The translations under genes and the position numbers were made by a program. The notes under the pieces are model-generated. The model made no database searches and was not told the origin of the DNA. It worked only from the letters and a program-made list of their open reading frames with translations. Below are positions 11,390 to 22,840 of a stretch of 64,000 nt of DNA, in pieces. Numbering within the stretch: position 1 is the first letter of the stretch; every line of letters begins with the position of its first letter. The stretch comes from Linanthus parryae (taxonomy: Eukaryota; Streptophyta; Magnoliopsida; Ericales; Polemoniaceae): NCBI GenBank assembly GCA_023055425.1, contig JALGPY010000008.1, positions 11,294,501-11,358,500 of the forward strand, given 5' to 3'.

Positions 11390-12816
11390 AGACGGTTAAA
11401 GGTTTTACTACATACCTAAGCCTTTCTCCATTATTTATTTTGCAATGTAATCATGGTATAGTATCTCTTGTATATCTCAAAATACCCATGTTTACTTTAT
11501 TAGCTATTATTGTGCTATAATTTACAATTGCTGCAACTACCAATTCTTTCATTTAATCGCTAAAAAGTTTCCGAATTTGATGTTTTCTGTTGAACTCTGT
11601 TTTCTAGAGTATCCGAGGTAAAACTTATGTAATTATTTTGAACTAGACCTGTTTGACTCACAATTTACTGGATGCAACTTGTTTTAACTTCTGACAGTAT
11701 CTACTGTTTGAAATATTTGATATGCTTGTCACTCGGCATCTATCACTTGTGTGTTTCAGTTAATATGAGGAAATTATCATTTTATGTGATCTACAATCTA
11801 ATGTTACTTCTGACTGGTTTTGATATTTTTTAGCTGTATCACACCAGATTATACTATTAGACTTGTAAGTTCACGATCTTTAAGAACATGTTTCATTTTA
11901 TGTGCCCTTTAATTGTTTTTTTTTTAGGAAAACCTTTAATTGTTATTTCATTCAATTATTTTAAAAGAAACCATGGAAATAGATAATTTATTATTTGCGT
12001 TGGTTTCTTTTATTTGATTGAGATTATGATAGATGATAATTCTGACGGACGTTCTAAATTCGCTACTTTATGTTGGTTTGTGATCCACCAGCACATTGGT
12101 TTATACCTTTTCTTTGAGAAACATTTGTTTATACATTTTTTCAGAGAAACATTTGTTTATACCTTTGTACCAGGTAGCGTATTTTGCTTGCTGTCACAGA
12201 CACTCTGTCCTTGTTGCTGATGGGAGGTCTTCGTAAATCTATTTTGTTGGCTGCTTAACAGGTGATTGATAATGATCGTGGAGTCCACACGAGGCCTATG
12301 CCTGGAATGGTTAGCTCGATACCCTCAAGTTCTAAGGTAATTCAGCCTCCTTGTCTCTTACTATATCCTTTGGAACGCCATTAGAAAACAACTACCATGT
12401 CAAAAGGAGCTTCCCTACATATCTTGACTGAAAAGTAAATTCTTGGCAAATGACAAATGATTATCATAATATCAATGCTGCTGCTATTCCTGTGCTGAAT
12501 ACTAGCAGTAGTAGTATTGTATGTTGTCCTGAAGTAGAATTGTAATCATCTCCTGGCATAATGCGAATGTTTCTCACTGGTGTTTGGTTAAATTGAGCCA
12601 TGATTATCTTTTTGTATGGATTTGGTCCCATATCCTTGTGATTCGAAGCCTAACTACATATTTCTAGGTACTGCAAGGGCGGACTAGCCGGTAAAGTGTC
12701 ATAGAGTAGTTGTTTGAGGAATTATTATTTGTAAATTACGCAGTGTTTTAGGTAATTTAAGGAAAATAGGACCTGGAGGTCATTTACATCATGTCAAATG
12801 TGAAGATCTCTATTCT

Positions 12817-13100
12817 GAGCATCTCCAGTATACAAATTTAATAGCGATTATATTTAAAATATGAAGGGGGTGGGTCTCTTCTTTACTATTTTTAAGCGAA
12901 GTTTTATTCTGCTCTTTATAATTAAAAAACTTAAAAGTATACGGCTAAATTTTACGTTTCTATTTATATCCTCTTTTGCTTTTAAGTTCTTACTTTCTTC
13001 TATTGATAGTAATTACCACTACACTAAATTTCATATAATAGTACTGAATCAAAAATTAACTATTGAACAGTTAAAATAAAGAATTGCGATCTGATTAAAT
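12817..13100. mobile_element. Possible truncated MITE related to that at 6735-7098
   Basis: It begins 'gagcatctccagtata' and continues with AT-rich sequence resembling the interior of the PIF/Harbinger MITE at 6735 (the 'gcgattat...ttaaaatat' region). I did not find the opposite terminal repeat, so the right limit is approximate and the element is probably truncated. Confidence 0.3.
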
Positions 13101-14192
13101 TACACATGATTTTTAATTATTAGAAACCCTGGCGTCCTTGAATTTTGTGTCGAGGAAGTAAATGCTTGGGGTTTATGTGTCACTGGCTAAACTTGAGCGT
13201 CTTGAGAACGTTCCTAGAAGCAGGTTGTGACTTATGAGCCGTCGACTGGGAGAATCAAATTGATTTCTCTGTGTGATTGTATGAGATGTCCTACAAACTG
13301 ATACTATATTTCGTCCGTTTTACTGTCCTAATCCAACTCAGTATTCTTCTTGAGAAGACTTCTGAATTTCTCTGTTTGGGATTACTTGGACCTACATGGT
13401 AGTTTCTTTTGAAATTTGTTACTGCTTTGTCTTTCATTATTCGCTTGAAAAATAAAAGAGTATTTATGATATTGGAATGGGACATTGCAGGCTTAACTTA
13501 TTTGAAACTCCATGCAAAGGATGTTTTATATTTTTAATCTTACATTTCTGGCATCATAGACTATTTAAAACTTGAGGCCACCTAACGCGAACACAGAGGG
13601 CATATGTGACATCTATCCTGATATGCAGAGATAGATTCAACTAAGTCTATCTTTGGAATAGTCGATGATTCAACTTAAGGCAATAGGGAGTGTTGATGAA
13701 GGAAAGAGGACTCACACTCTCTAGGTGAAAAGGTACCAATATATTTGACATGCCTAGGTAATGATAGAAAACAATTTTGGCATTTGTTGCATTGAATCAT
13801 TTTTTGGGTTTGGATAAACTTACCATTTAGGGATAGTTTGATTTGATTCGTTACTGACGGAGTGGCAATATGCTGCCTGCTTTGTCAAAGCATAGATTGT
13901 AGGAGAGTTTTGTTAGTAGTTGTTTGGGGTTGTTGGATAATTATCCTTTAATTATGAAGGTAACATGTATCCTGTCAGCAAAGGCGCACCTGAACTGCTT
14001 TGTAAATGTTTCGATATAACCTTTGAGATGTGAGAGTAGTATGTTCATTGATAAGTTTGCAGAGAGGGATTGCGGTGACTTACAGTTGCTTACAGGTACT
14101 ATTATATATAACTTATTTGTTTGGCACACTCTAGAATATCGATGTATGAAGCTTAGACCACGAAATTGAATGAGCTGAATTATGTTCAACAG

Positions 14193-14688
14193 GAAGTTCC
14201 AATTGGTAAAAAGGAGAGTCCGGATGGTTTGTCCAAATTTGTTGGTCTGATGACTCTTTTTGATCCACGATGACATGACAGTGCACAGGCGATAACAATG
14301 GCCTTGAATCTGGGGGTAAATGTTAAAATGGTCACAGGTTCGAATGTGCTTATTTTAGTATCTCCTTAAACATACCTATTTAATTATCTTCAGATTTGAG
14401 CAGTCAATTCTTTTAATCGGAGATCTGATATTTTAGAACTGACATATTCTCCTATCTCTAATCTTCAATTTATTAATGTTAAATGGTCACTGTCTATTGC
14501 ATTTCATCTTCATGACCCTTTTGAATCTCAATTAGGTGATTAACTGGCTATAGCAGAGGAAACAGGGAGGCTTTTGGGAATGGGAACCATTATGTACCCA
14601 TCATCCTCTTTGTTAGGACAGAACAAAGATGAGTCCATTGTAGCTCTGACTGTAAATGAACTTATTGAAATGGCTGATGGTTTTCCTG
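14193..14688 (+). pseudogene. Captured two-exon fragment of a plasma-membrane H+-ATPase (P3A-type)
   Basis: Exon-like 14193-14337 encodes 'EVPIGKKESPDG', then 'FVGLMTLFDPR' and 'ALNLGVNVKMVTG'. Exon-like 14536-14688 encodes '[19 protein letters not shown]', then '[12 protein letters not shown]' and '[12 protein letters not shown]'. These match the P-domain and hinge of plant plasma-membrane proton pumps, and the split falls inside the Gly codon of the V-T-G-D motif. The gap 14338-14535 starts GT and ends AG, and a further GT follows 14688. In-frame stops TGA (14271-14273) and TAA (14541-14543, where the family has Gln) show it is dead. It lies inside the 8-kb Helitron, so it was captured as genomic DNA with its introns rather than as a retrocopy. 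Confidence 0.85.
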
Positions 14689-15024
14689 GTAACGATTCTC
14701 ATTGTTATATTGTAGTTTATACTGCTGGTTAACATATTTTTTTTGTTTTGATAACCTCTAACTAAGCCATATTCAGGGCTAGGCTTCCAATGAGAGTATA
14801 TCAATACCTTGAAAACATCTTGATAAGGGAGTTGTGTCGAGTTCTTTTGATGTTTTCCTATGTGCAACGTGTCTCTGTTGCCTGCAAACTGCAAACAGCC
14901 TATTGAATTGCTAGCATGTAGAAGTACTTACAATCTAATGTGGTTGCTCAATCATGATATATTTTGTATTTGGTACAGCTCACAAATACTTGCAATCATG
15001 TTCCTGAGGGTAGAACAAAAAGCA

Positions 15025-15185
15025 GTAAGAAGAGAGGTATTGTCACTTGGTGGCAGAACATTGAAGGGCAACAAGCTTGATGGCACCTCAAATGGAACTC
15101 TCGATCTTGGGCCTGCAACTAGCAATCAACTGGAGCTTATGGATCTGCAAAACAATTCCATACTTGGCTTTATAGATGGAGGAAG
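15025..15185 (+). pseudogene. Captured fragment of a leucine-rich-repeat receptor kinase ectodomain
   Basis: The forward frame encodes 'GTLDLGPATSNQLELMDLQN' followed by NSI. The N-G-T-L-D-x-G ... NQLxLxDLQNN-I spacing is typical of the extracellular LRRs of class VIII-1 LRR receptor kinases (At5g49760-like). Only one partial repeat region is present and no kinase domain follows; the Helitron 3' end lies about 140 bp downstream. The family call is by motif memory and less certain than the H+-ATPase fragment. Confidence 0.5.
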
Positions 15186-15288
15186 AGTAGTTCATTTCAG
15201 TTTGTTTTATTTATTTATTTTTTGAGGAGGTTTGTTTTATTAAGTTAATTCCAAAAATTATACTATTATTTTGCAAACCGATGCAAAC

Positions 15289-15322
15289 ATCAAGGCCGCA
15301 ACGCGCGCGGGGTGGAACCTAG
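15289..15322 (+). other. Helitron 3' terminus: hairpin and CTAG
   Basis: The sequence reads 'aaggccgcaacgcgcgcggg' then 'gtggaacctag'. The CCGC/GCGG stem with a short loop lies about 12 nt before the terminal CTAG, matching the termination signal used by Helitron transposases. The base after it is T. Confidence 0.8.
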
Positions 15323-15911
15323 TGTTTGCAAAATTGGTACTTATACATTCAATTGAACTCAATTAACTAGAGAAAATGCTTCATCAAATTACAAACATTG
15401 GATCCGTCCTCGAACAGGGACAGTAAAGTGAATGCGGATGCCCGCTGGAATAAGGTCTCATAGGTGTTCGTCTAACTGCATTTATCATAAACAACAATGG
15501 TGATCTTATTGAGAAATGAGTGAAAAAAGATATGGCTTTGTCAGCTCAAGTACCAGAGTTATTGGCTATTAAACGGGGAGGTTAGCTTGCGTAAAAGTAT
15601 GGCTTGTCTACTTAAAAAGAGATTACCAAATGCAGTGGTAATGGTTACAAAGAAGAAACCCCCAGACAAGTTCTCAGTTGATCATTGATTTATTATATTT
15701 CATTTTGGACAATATTTGATCTTTTACCCATTTTAGACAATCTTTTTGATCTTATACCCATTTTAAACAATCTTTATGGAAAACGTTCAATATGTAATTT
15801 TAAATCACTGATTTCAATTCGTATAAAAAATTAATCAGTATATATAATGCAACGTGACACCCTCTAAACACTCGAATCTACTAAGAAACACTAAGAACAC
15901 CTAGTAGAATA
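15323..15911. repeat. Unit backbone left of F-box 2
   Basis: Non-coding sequence collinear with about 34224-34770, sharing 'tttttacccattttggac', 'gatttcaattcgtata' and 'actaagaaacactaagaa' blocks. No gene seen. Confidence 0.65.
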
Positions 15912-16146
15912 CTCCCTCCGTCCCACCAGGTTGGTGAATAAGTTAATCGGGTATTATTTGAACATAGTGATTTGGTTAGTAAAATAAAACAAGAATTTGA
16001 TAATTTTTGCATGGTCTTGTAGATGCTAGTTTACTCTACAAGACCATGCAAAAATTATCAAATTCTTTCCTTGTTTGACTAACCAAATCGCTAGGCCCAA
16101 ATAATACCTGATTAACTTATTCACCAACCTGGTGGGACGGAGGGTG
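15912..16146. mobile_element. Stowaway (Tc1/mariner) MITE, 235 bp
   Basis: It starts CTCCCTCCGTCCCACC and ends with the inverse GGTGGGACGGAGGGTG, with TA duplicated on both sides (15910-15911 and 16147-16148). The whole element is nearly a perfect hairpin around 16020-16035. The paralogous place near 34757-34775 reads 'cctagtaaaatagttatc' without it. Confidence 0.92.
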
Positions 16147-16494
16147 TAGTTATCAATCAACAACCAACCCTGTAGGAAATTTTTATAACTAGCAAACAGC
16201 GTCAAAAGGTCCACGCAACTGTTGGCCCAATCTTGGTTGCAAAGGCTATCATCAGCCATTGAGAAAAATTCAGAAACAATGAACTTTGTAAGGGGAAGAT
16301 CCAATGGGTGATCCCAGTTTCACATTTCAGGTCTTAACCAAATAATTTACACTAGCAATTGCAATATTGTCTGCTTTCAATCAACAATGAAGCTCATATG
16401 AGAGAGATTCAATATAGCATAGGTAAATCAAACAAGAAACAACACCAACAACGAGCTGGAGGGAGTAGAATCAGATGCACGTTGGGCGGGTGAG

Positions 16495-17628
16495 TTAGAA
16501 AGAAGGGGAGACCCAGATGGGCGGGCAATATCTACTCGCTGATGCTGTTCCACGGTAGAGAGGCTCGATTTCTCTAGTTGCCAAGTTGTAGATACCCATG
16601 TCCTCGCTACCGACTCTGATGTATGTATATCCATAATAACCATTGACAAAATCATCAGTGAAGTATACGCAGTTGGGCTTCAGTCCTACGGCAACTGCTG
16701 AAGGAACAGAGATTGGGGTATTGTGACCCACGAAGATTGAAGTTCCTCCCAAATCATTAACCACTTGCCATTTGTAAAAGCTGTTGCTGGTTGAATAACC
16801 ATCATTAGCATCAGGCTTGCATATGCTAAATGCAATTGTCCTGTAACTGTCATAACCGTGGCCGAATAAAACTCTCTCAATGACGAGTAAATCCCCACAG
16901 CATTCAGTCAAGTAGACTTGTCGTCCAACTGTCAACGAAAAATGACGAGGTAGAGCTCCAACAATCTGGACAGTGGGGTTTGGACCTTGAACATCACAAA
17001 CAATGATTTCCCCTGCAGAAGTGACTGCATAAAACTTATCCTTGAGGTAAGTAACCTGATAAATGGGATGACTTGTTTCTATAGACGTCCATCTCGTGTT
17101 TCCCGGTTTCCAGAATGCCAGCTTGGAACGTAACCCACTAGTAATCATCAACGTGTAGTCGTCAGTGGCAGAAGGGCTTGCCGATAACGTTGCTCTGTAA
17201 ATGTATGCCATGGGCGATATCCCATCGTCTTCAATCATGAGTTGGGGAAGAGAAATCCTAGACCGATTCAATGGATGCAGCAGTTCCACCCCTTCTTCAT
17301 CTTTAGTTATCAACCAGCCCATTGACCCGATGCACCACTTCCCTTTCGCTTCACGTAAAGCAATCTTCTTAGACACACCACCCTTTGACAGGTTTACAAA
17401 CTCACGCACATCAGTTTCTGTTTCTTTTTCAGCCAGCATAAGCCATGGAGGTTGGACTGAACATGGAGAAGACGACGACAACACGAGCTGTTGATTGAAA
17501 TTCTCTTTAACCGCCACGGATCTCCATGACCTGCAAACTCCACCAAAAGCAACAAAATCTTCGTATATATCGACCTTTTTGACAATCATTGTCAAAAGGT
17601 CTGGCAGGAGTTGATCCCAATTCGCCAT
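16495..17628 (-). CDS. F-box 2: F-box/DUF295 (KIB1-4) protein, 377 aa
   Basis: Single-exon gene with the same architecture as F-box 1: an F-box at residues about 4-42 after a MANWDQ start, the 'KWCIGSMGWLIT' block, 'LAFWKPG', 'VYLTECCGDLLVI', 'GGTSIFVGHNTPI' and the C-terminal 'DMGIYNLATR' plus WVSPSF. It is more diverged than the F-box 1/F-box 3 pair: it lacks about eight residues in the region of residues 125-140 and carries 'ANDGYSTSNSF' near residue 275, a feature shared with F-box 4. The frame is intact from ATG to stop. Predicted role: SCF substrate receptor, substrate unknown. Confidence 0.9.
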   Translation of the reverse strand: MANWDQLLPDLLTMIVKKVDIYEDFVAFGGVCRSWRSVAVKENFNQQLVLSSSSPCSVQPPWLMLAEKETETDVREFVNLSKGGVSKKIALREAKGKWCIGSMGWLITKDEEGVELLHPLNRSRISLPQLMIEDDGISPMAYIYRATLSASPSATDDYTLMITSGLRSKLAFWKPGNTRWTSIETSHPIYQVTYLKDKFYAVTSAGEIIVCDVQGPNPTVQIVGALPRHFSLTVGRQVYLTECCGDLLVIERVLFGHGYDSYRTIAFSICKPDANDGYSTSNSFYKWQVVNDLGGTSIFVGHNTPISVPSAVAVGLKPNCVYFTDDFVNGYYGYTYIRVGSEDMGIYNLATREIEPLYRGTASASRYCPPIWVSPSF

Positions 17629-18564
17629 TGAAGGAGTCTATTAGATTTCTTCCCTCCTTTGCTGGGTCTACTCCCAGCTGCAGCAGCCATAACAAAGAAA
17701 GCGAAATACAAATTTAGATATGAATGATCGGGGTTACATTACAACAAACACTTAAAAATAGTAATCATAATCCTAATCCTAGTGAGGAATGCAATTTACT
17801 CATTTAATGATACTCTATGCTTGCATGGTTATGGCCTCTTCAACTACTTAGGGGCAATAGAGGAGCTCATAGGGCGATACACTGCATACCACAGAAACAA
17901 AAAAAAAACAGAAAAAAAAAACAAAAAAAAAAACAAAAAAAAACAAATCAAATAAAATGATTACCTAAAAATTGAAGAGACCTGTCAAATTTGAAGATGG
18001 ATGGCTGCAGAAGATCAATGGGTATCCTGACTTTGTTGTGAGGAAGAAAATAGACTGTTCAAGATAATCCGCCAGTAAAACTTTTTTGTGGCCAGGTGGA
18101 GCTATTTTGATTACATGGGTGCCAGGTTAGACAAAATAAATTCCTATCCTTCATCACTAATCAGTGATATTTGAATGATTTTCCAATTAGTTCTGTTAAG
18201 TGTTGTTATTCACATAATGGTGGTTGGAACCACCCACTCCCAACGACCAGAGCCGCCAACCACTTCACGTCAGCTACTTACGCTCTTGGGTGTGTTACTG
18301 CTCCTTCTCAGGTCTAATTTTCCTCAAGGCGAATACTTCATTAGTGCTAAACAGAATCCAAGGGAAGGTATTCGAATTCAAGACTAATTGCTACAGAAAG
18401 AAACCCCCGGTCCCAAGTAATCCCACCAAGTGTAACAGACTCACTTGCCCTGATGGAGTTATATGTAGATTCCCTTTTAACAGATAAAGGACTGAAATGG
18501 CAGATTCATAAAAGATCTAATGTGACATTCCTATATTTCGAGAAAAAGGGTATTCACACCACAT
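17629..18564. repeat. Upstream flank of F-box 2
   Basis: Duplicated non-coding sequence matching about 2664-3640 and 30415-31620. It contains an A-rich low-complexity tract at about 17899-17950 (runs of A broken by C). No gene beyond short unconserved frames. Confidence 0.6.
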
Positions 18565-20475
18565 AATCAGTTCTATGATACGACAACAGCGCATTAACAA
18601 GTTCATATTCTATGAACCACAGAAAATAGACACAAGCCCCAGAATTTAATCGAAATTCAGTTCCAAAACGTCACTTTATTGGCTGGCGTAACACTTGAAG
18701 AATGGGTAACTAACGTTCAAGCTCCTCACAGTGGAGGTTTGGAGCCAAACCAGATACGACGGGATCTCGCCAGCGATGCTGCAACTTGGTCTGCAGGTTA
18801 ACCTTCCCCAGGGCTAGTCGAGTCTGCTAATGCTCCTCGTTGCGTCGTGGGAGAGAGCACAGAGTGCTTAGAAAGTAATTTTGTGGGTCTCTGCTTTTAC
18901 TCCCTATGGGTCTTAAACGAAAACAAATACAGTATACTATAATTCGACAACAGTGCATTGAAAAATTCATAAGTCTAAGATTCACAGAAAACAGACGCAG
19001 AACCCCAACATTTATGAAAATTTCAGTTCCAAAACCTCACCATACTGCTGGCATACCACTTGAAATTATGTAACTTGGTTAATACCCAGTTACATAATTG
19101 GGGTTTTTTATTTCAAGTCTGCTAATGTTACTCTTCGCGTAGTGGGAGCGAGCAACGGAGAGCTTAGAAGGTAATCTTGGGGTTTTTGATTTCACTTCAT
19201 ATGGGTCTTAAACGAAAACCAATACAGTTTACTATGAGGACCAATGGGACAGGGCTGCGCTGGGATCAGTCATCAGTGTATAATTATTTTTGAGTTGTAA
19301 GGGTTAAACCCATGTAAGAGTGGTGAACTGATGAAATTGAGATTAGACAAAATAATAAAGAAAAAAAAAATATGAAATTGAAGTGTCTGACATGCGTCAC
19401 GGACTCACGGACCTCTATGTTGGTACTTGGTATAGCATTAATCCCAATATTGTGGGGGGCTAACTGACCTAATAGTGCTAAACTGATGAAGTTGGAGCTT
19501 AGATAAAAAGATGAAAGAAATATAAATTTAAGTGTAACTGACATAGATCTAGGGCATAACTGCTGAAGTAGACAAACTTCTGACTGTCAGGTCTGACTGT
19601 TAGGTCTGACCTATTTATCTATCTCCTAGATAAATAGTTCATAGGTTGGGCCTTGGGGATCAGGCAGGGTATTAAAAGACCGCCGTTACCATTACGTTAC
19701 GGGCGATACGTAACTCAATCGGCAGTGGCCAGAAATGTGGAATATGAATGGAGATCACATTCGTAATGGCCGATATGCACCACTGTAGGTGAAAATCAGA
19801 CGATATACTCTGTTTCATCAATGAACGGGTAAAGAAAAGCCCTAATCCGAAATCTAAGCATTAGTTAAGCATGATCTAAACAAGTAGTCAAAATACTATA
19901 AATATGTTTATACAAAATCAAGGTTTTAAAAACATTTTGTATGTTTATAACCATTTTTAAGATTCACGCATGGATTCCGATTCCCGTTACGATATCTCCG
20001 ACATAGGCCGATTACGTTACACGCAACCGCGACCAATACGAATCGATTATATCACACTTGTCACTCGTACGAGTTAATGAAATGAATTAATTGCCAAATA
20101 ATCCTGATTTTGGATTATCATTACATCCTTCCTTTGCAAGTATACACGAAAGATACTAGCTTCCATGAGGCTTGTGACGAGCTTGTGTCTCTATCCCAGT
20201 TTACTAAAACATGCATAGATAGCAAATCGTGAAAGCAGAATAGTCACTACCATGAAACATAAAGAGATAGATACAGCTCAGCAAATAGGACAATATGTGT
20301 CGTATTCTCATGGTGATGGACTTGTTTCTTGCTAGGTTGGGAGTGAACGAGAATTGTAACCTCTCTTTATTGCTCTTGATAAGAGATGCTATTGGTGCAG
20401 AAGGTGGCCTATGAGAATCCATTTTTTTTGTTTTGGTTGCGTATAGAACTCCTTTTGGTGGAACTAAGCTCTTAA
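18565..20475 (+). repeat. Left arm of a 4.3-kb imperfect palindrome
   Basis: This segment reads in the same direction as units 1 and 3 (compare 31620-32780). It is repeated in inverted orientation at about 20685-22840. Paired landmarks are 'gatacgacaacagcgcatt' near 18577 with its complement near 22830, 'gaagtgtctgacatgcgtc' near 19380 with its complement near 22355, 'cttgataagagatgct' near 20370 with its complement near 21045, and 'gaatccattttttttg' near 20415 with its complement near 20715. Each arm carries its own small differences and indels, so the duplication is not brand new. Confidence 0.75.
19676..20067. mobile_element. Unclassified interspersed element, copy 1
   Basis: Sequence rich in 'cgttac'/'gattacgttac' motifs sits between 'ccttggggatcagg' and 'gagttaatgaaatgaatta'. 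In unit 1 (about 4365-4400) these flanks are adjacent with only 'tggtgatatggat' between them, so the segment is an insertion. Related copies are at about 21380-22007 (inverted) and 32455-32760. The ends are not clearly inverted repeats; class unknown (hAT or Mutator-like possible). Confidence 0.5.
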
Positions 20476-21379
20476 GTAGTTCCATCGGCTCGATGATCCC
20501 TTCCTTTTCAAAATGAGTTGCTTTTGCGTCGAACCAGCTAAAGGATTTCTCATGTGAAATCAACCAAAGTAAGGTGAAGTCGCTTAACCCCATTAAATGA
20601 GAATCTAGTAGCGGATCACTCCTCTGTGATTTTGTGCAAGTCCTTTAACTGTAAATGTTTGAAATTCTACAAAGATTTTAGTTCAACCAAAAGGAGTTCA
20701 AAACAAATTGGATTCTCAAATTCCACCTTTTGCACCTAATTCAGAAAAGCTTGCATTCGATGCTTCTGATTCACGTCCTGGAAGCCTTTAATGAGCCACT
20801 TTCTTTCAAAGAACCCGATCTAGGACAGGGGTATTCTACCAATTAGAAACCAAGGCAAACCAATGGCACTTCTTTTGAATGTTCAACAGGGGATCCTAAC
20901 AGCACACTCTTGCTGTCCTGATGACATTCTATCCTCTTAGAATTAGACCACCGGTTCTAACTTCCTTTCTAAAAACTTTGGTATGCTTGGGTACAACTGC
21001 TATACCGTAAAGATTCAAACTTATTTTTGGATATCGTAGCATCTCTTATCAGAAGCAGTGAAGAGGTTGTGATTCTCATTCAAGCTGCTCTAGAACCAAC
21101 CTTGCAAGAAACAAGTCCGCCGCCATGAGGATACAACATCTATTGTCCTATTTGCCGAGCTGTATGTATCACTTTCTGTCTCATTGTAGTGGCTATTATG
21201 CCTTCACAATTTCTTATCTCTGCATATTTAAGTACTTAACTGGAGTAGACACAACCTCCTAACAAGCCTCATTGAAGCTAGCAAGTTTCGTGCATGCTTG
21301 CAAAGGAAGGATGTAATGATAATTCAAAATCAGGATTATTTGGCAATTAATTCATTTAATTAACTCATCTAAATCACCA

Positions 21380-22007
21380 GTGTGACGAGATCGGTCCGTA
21401 TCGGTCGTGGTTGCGTGTAACGTAATCGAAGTGACTATATAGGGAATCGAGAATCGAACATGTGAATCTTAAAGATTGTTAAAAGGCATACAAAATGCTC
21501 TTAAAACATTGTTTTTGTATATCAAACATATCTATAGTATTTTTCATACTTTTTTAGATCATGCTTAACTAATGCTTAGATCATGTACACTTTATTATCC
21601 AACACTTGATATTGCATAGTTAAACAAAATACATCCTTGATAATCTCTTCCAAAGCTAAGTAACCCAAACATGCGATAACTCCTAAGATCGACTTTTTAT
21701 TTATTGTTACAAATTATTACAGATAATTGATAAAACATTACTATACATACATACTCCTACGATTTTACTATTTACAAAGATAAACATACGACTTTACTCC
21801 TGGATTTCTAGGGATTTATCAGATTTCGGATTAGGGCTTTTCATCTCATCAGCCATCTTTACCCGTTCATTGATGAAACGGAGCGTATTGTCCGGCTTCT
21901 CAATGATAATGATTCATATCCGCCATGACCATTCCCATTCAGATAAAACATATCTGGTGAAGCGGACTCGGCCCGTAACATAATGGTAACGGCGGGTTTT
22001 TAATAAT
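21380..22007. mobile_element. Unclassified interspersed element, copy 2 (inverted)
   Basis: Longer, inverted relative of the element at 19676-20067, lying in the right palindrome arm between 'catctaaatcaccag' and 'accctacctgatcccc'. Its end carries 'cccgtaac' and 'ggtaacggcggg'. The flanks suggest a duplicated 'ggtgat-ta' target, but the match is too loose to fix the class. Confidence 0.5.
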
Positions 22008-22507
22008 TAATACCCTACCTGATCCCCAAGGACCAACCATAATACTGTCTCACCGTCACCACTCAATGAGCCCGTCTTGCATCCCAGTGGCCCAGACTTC
22101 TTCTGGAACACATTCTATTTATACCGTAGCTGGTCCAAGCTGATTAGGAGATAGATGGTTAGGTCAGACCTGATATTCAGAAGTTTGTCTATTTCAGCAG
22201 TTCTGCCCAAGATCTATATCAGTCACACTCAGTTTTATATTTATTTCTCTCTTCTTTTTATCTAAACCTCAACTTCATCAGTTTAGCACTATTAGGTCTG
22301 TTTACCCCCACAAACATTACGAGTAATGATATCCGCCGTGTACCAAGATAGAGGTCTGAGACGCATGTCAGACACTTCAATTTCCTGCTGTTATTTTCTT
22401 TCTTATCTTGTAAAATCTCAATTTTATCAGTTATCACTGTTACACGAGCTTACACCCTCACAACTTAAAAAATGATTATACACTGATCCTCGCTACTTAA
22501 CTTCCTT

Positions 22508-22711
22508 TCAAAGCAGCCCTTTCTCATTGGCCCATATAGTATACTGTATTGGTTTCCGCTTAAGAGTTAAGACTTGTATGAAGTAATTTAAAGCCCCAAA
22601 ATTACCTTTTAAGCACTCTGTTCCTCTCTCCCACGACGCAAAGAATTGCCGACGAGGTCCCGTCATATCTGGTCTGCCTCCAAATCTGCACTGTGAGGAG
22701 CTTGAACCCAA
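22508..22711 (-). other. 67-codon open frame inside duplicated block (copy A)
   Basis: Starts MGSSSSQCRFGGRPD and stays open for 67 codons. A sister frame at 31756-31959 differs at only about seven residues. The block lies in the palindrome arm, so conservation may reflect recent DNA duplication alone. The matching regions near 3700, 18740 and 51360 do not keep the frame. I do not recognise any domain. Confidence 0.2.
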
Positions 22712-22840
22712 TTACATAGTTTTACGCCAGACAATACAGTGACATTTTGGAACTGAATTTAGGATTAAATTCTGGGGCTTGTGTCTGTTTTCTGTGGTTC
22801 ATAGAATATGAATTTGTCAATGCGCTGTTGTCTTATCATA

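Larger units (their letters stand above)
7233..15322 (+). mobile_element. Large non-autonomous Helitron with captured gene fragments, 8.09 kb
   Basis: The left end starts TC as 'TCTAACTATACC' after an A. The right end is a GC-rich hairpin with stem CCGC/GCGG ('ccgcaacgcgcgcgg') followed about 12 nt later by CTAG (15319-15322) and a T. A^T insertion, a TC start, a 3' hairpin and a CTAG end are the Helitron rules. The flanks 'ttagctgaatta' and 'tgtttgcaaaattgg' join to give the same spacing as the intact paralog at about 34211-34240 ('ttagctatatta' then 'tattatcaaaattgg'), which is an internal empty site. No Rep/helicase frame is present, so movement must have been in trans. The interior carries fragments of at least three unrelated genes with splice-like borders, listed separately; the remainder I cannot assign. 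Confidence 0.85.
20685..22840 (-). repeat. Right arm of the imperfect palindrome
   Basis: Inverted copy of the unit segment represented directly at about 31620-33250. It includes the inverted 'cctaggacaggggtattc' type block near 20825, the inverted 'atgctaagacatcc' region and the 'ccagaccagatatgacgg' block near 22660. Unit sequence returns to the direct orientation after about 22850. The turning point lies between 20476 and 20684. Confidence 0.75.

Noticed and set aside
12245..12340. Exon-like 'VIDNDRGVHTRPMPGMVSS' with AG/GT borders in the Helitron
   Set aside because: It may be a fourth captured exon, but I could not link it to a family with confidence.
20204..20593. 129-codon minus-strand open frame in the palindrome
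   Set aside because: It spans the turning point of the inverted duplication and its protein-like start ('LSDFTLLWLISHEKSFSWFD') is not kept in the other unit copies (near 5640, 22920, 33260), which have stops or frame changes.
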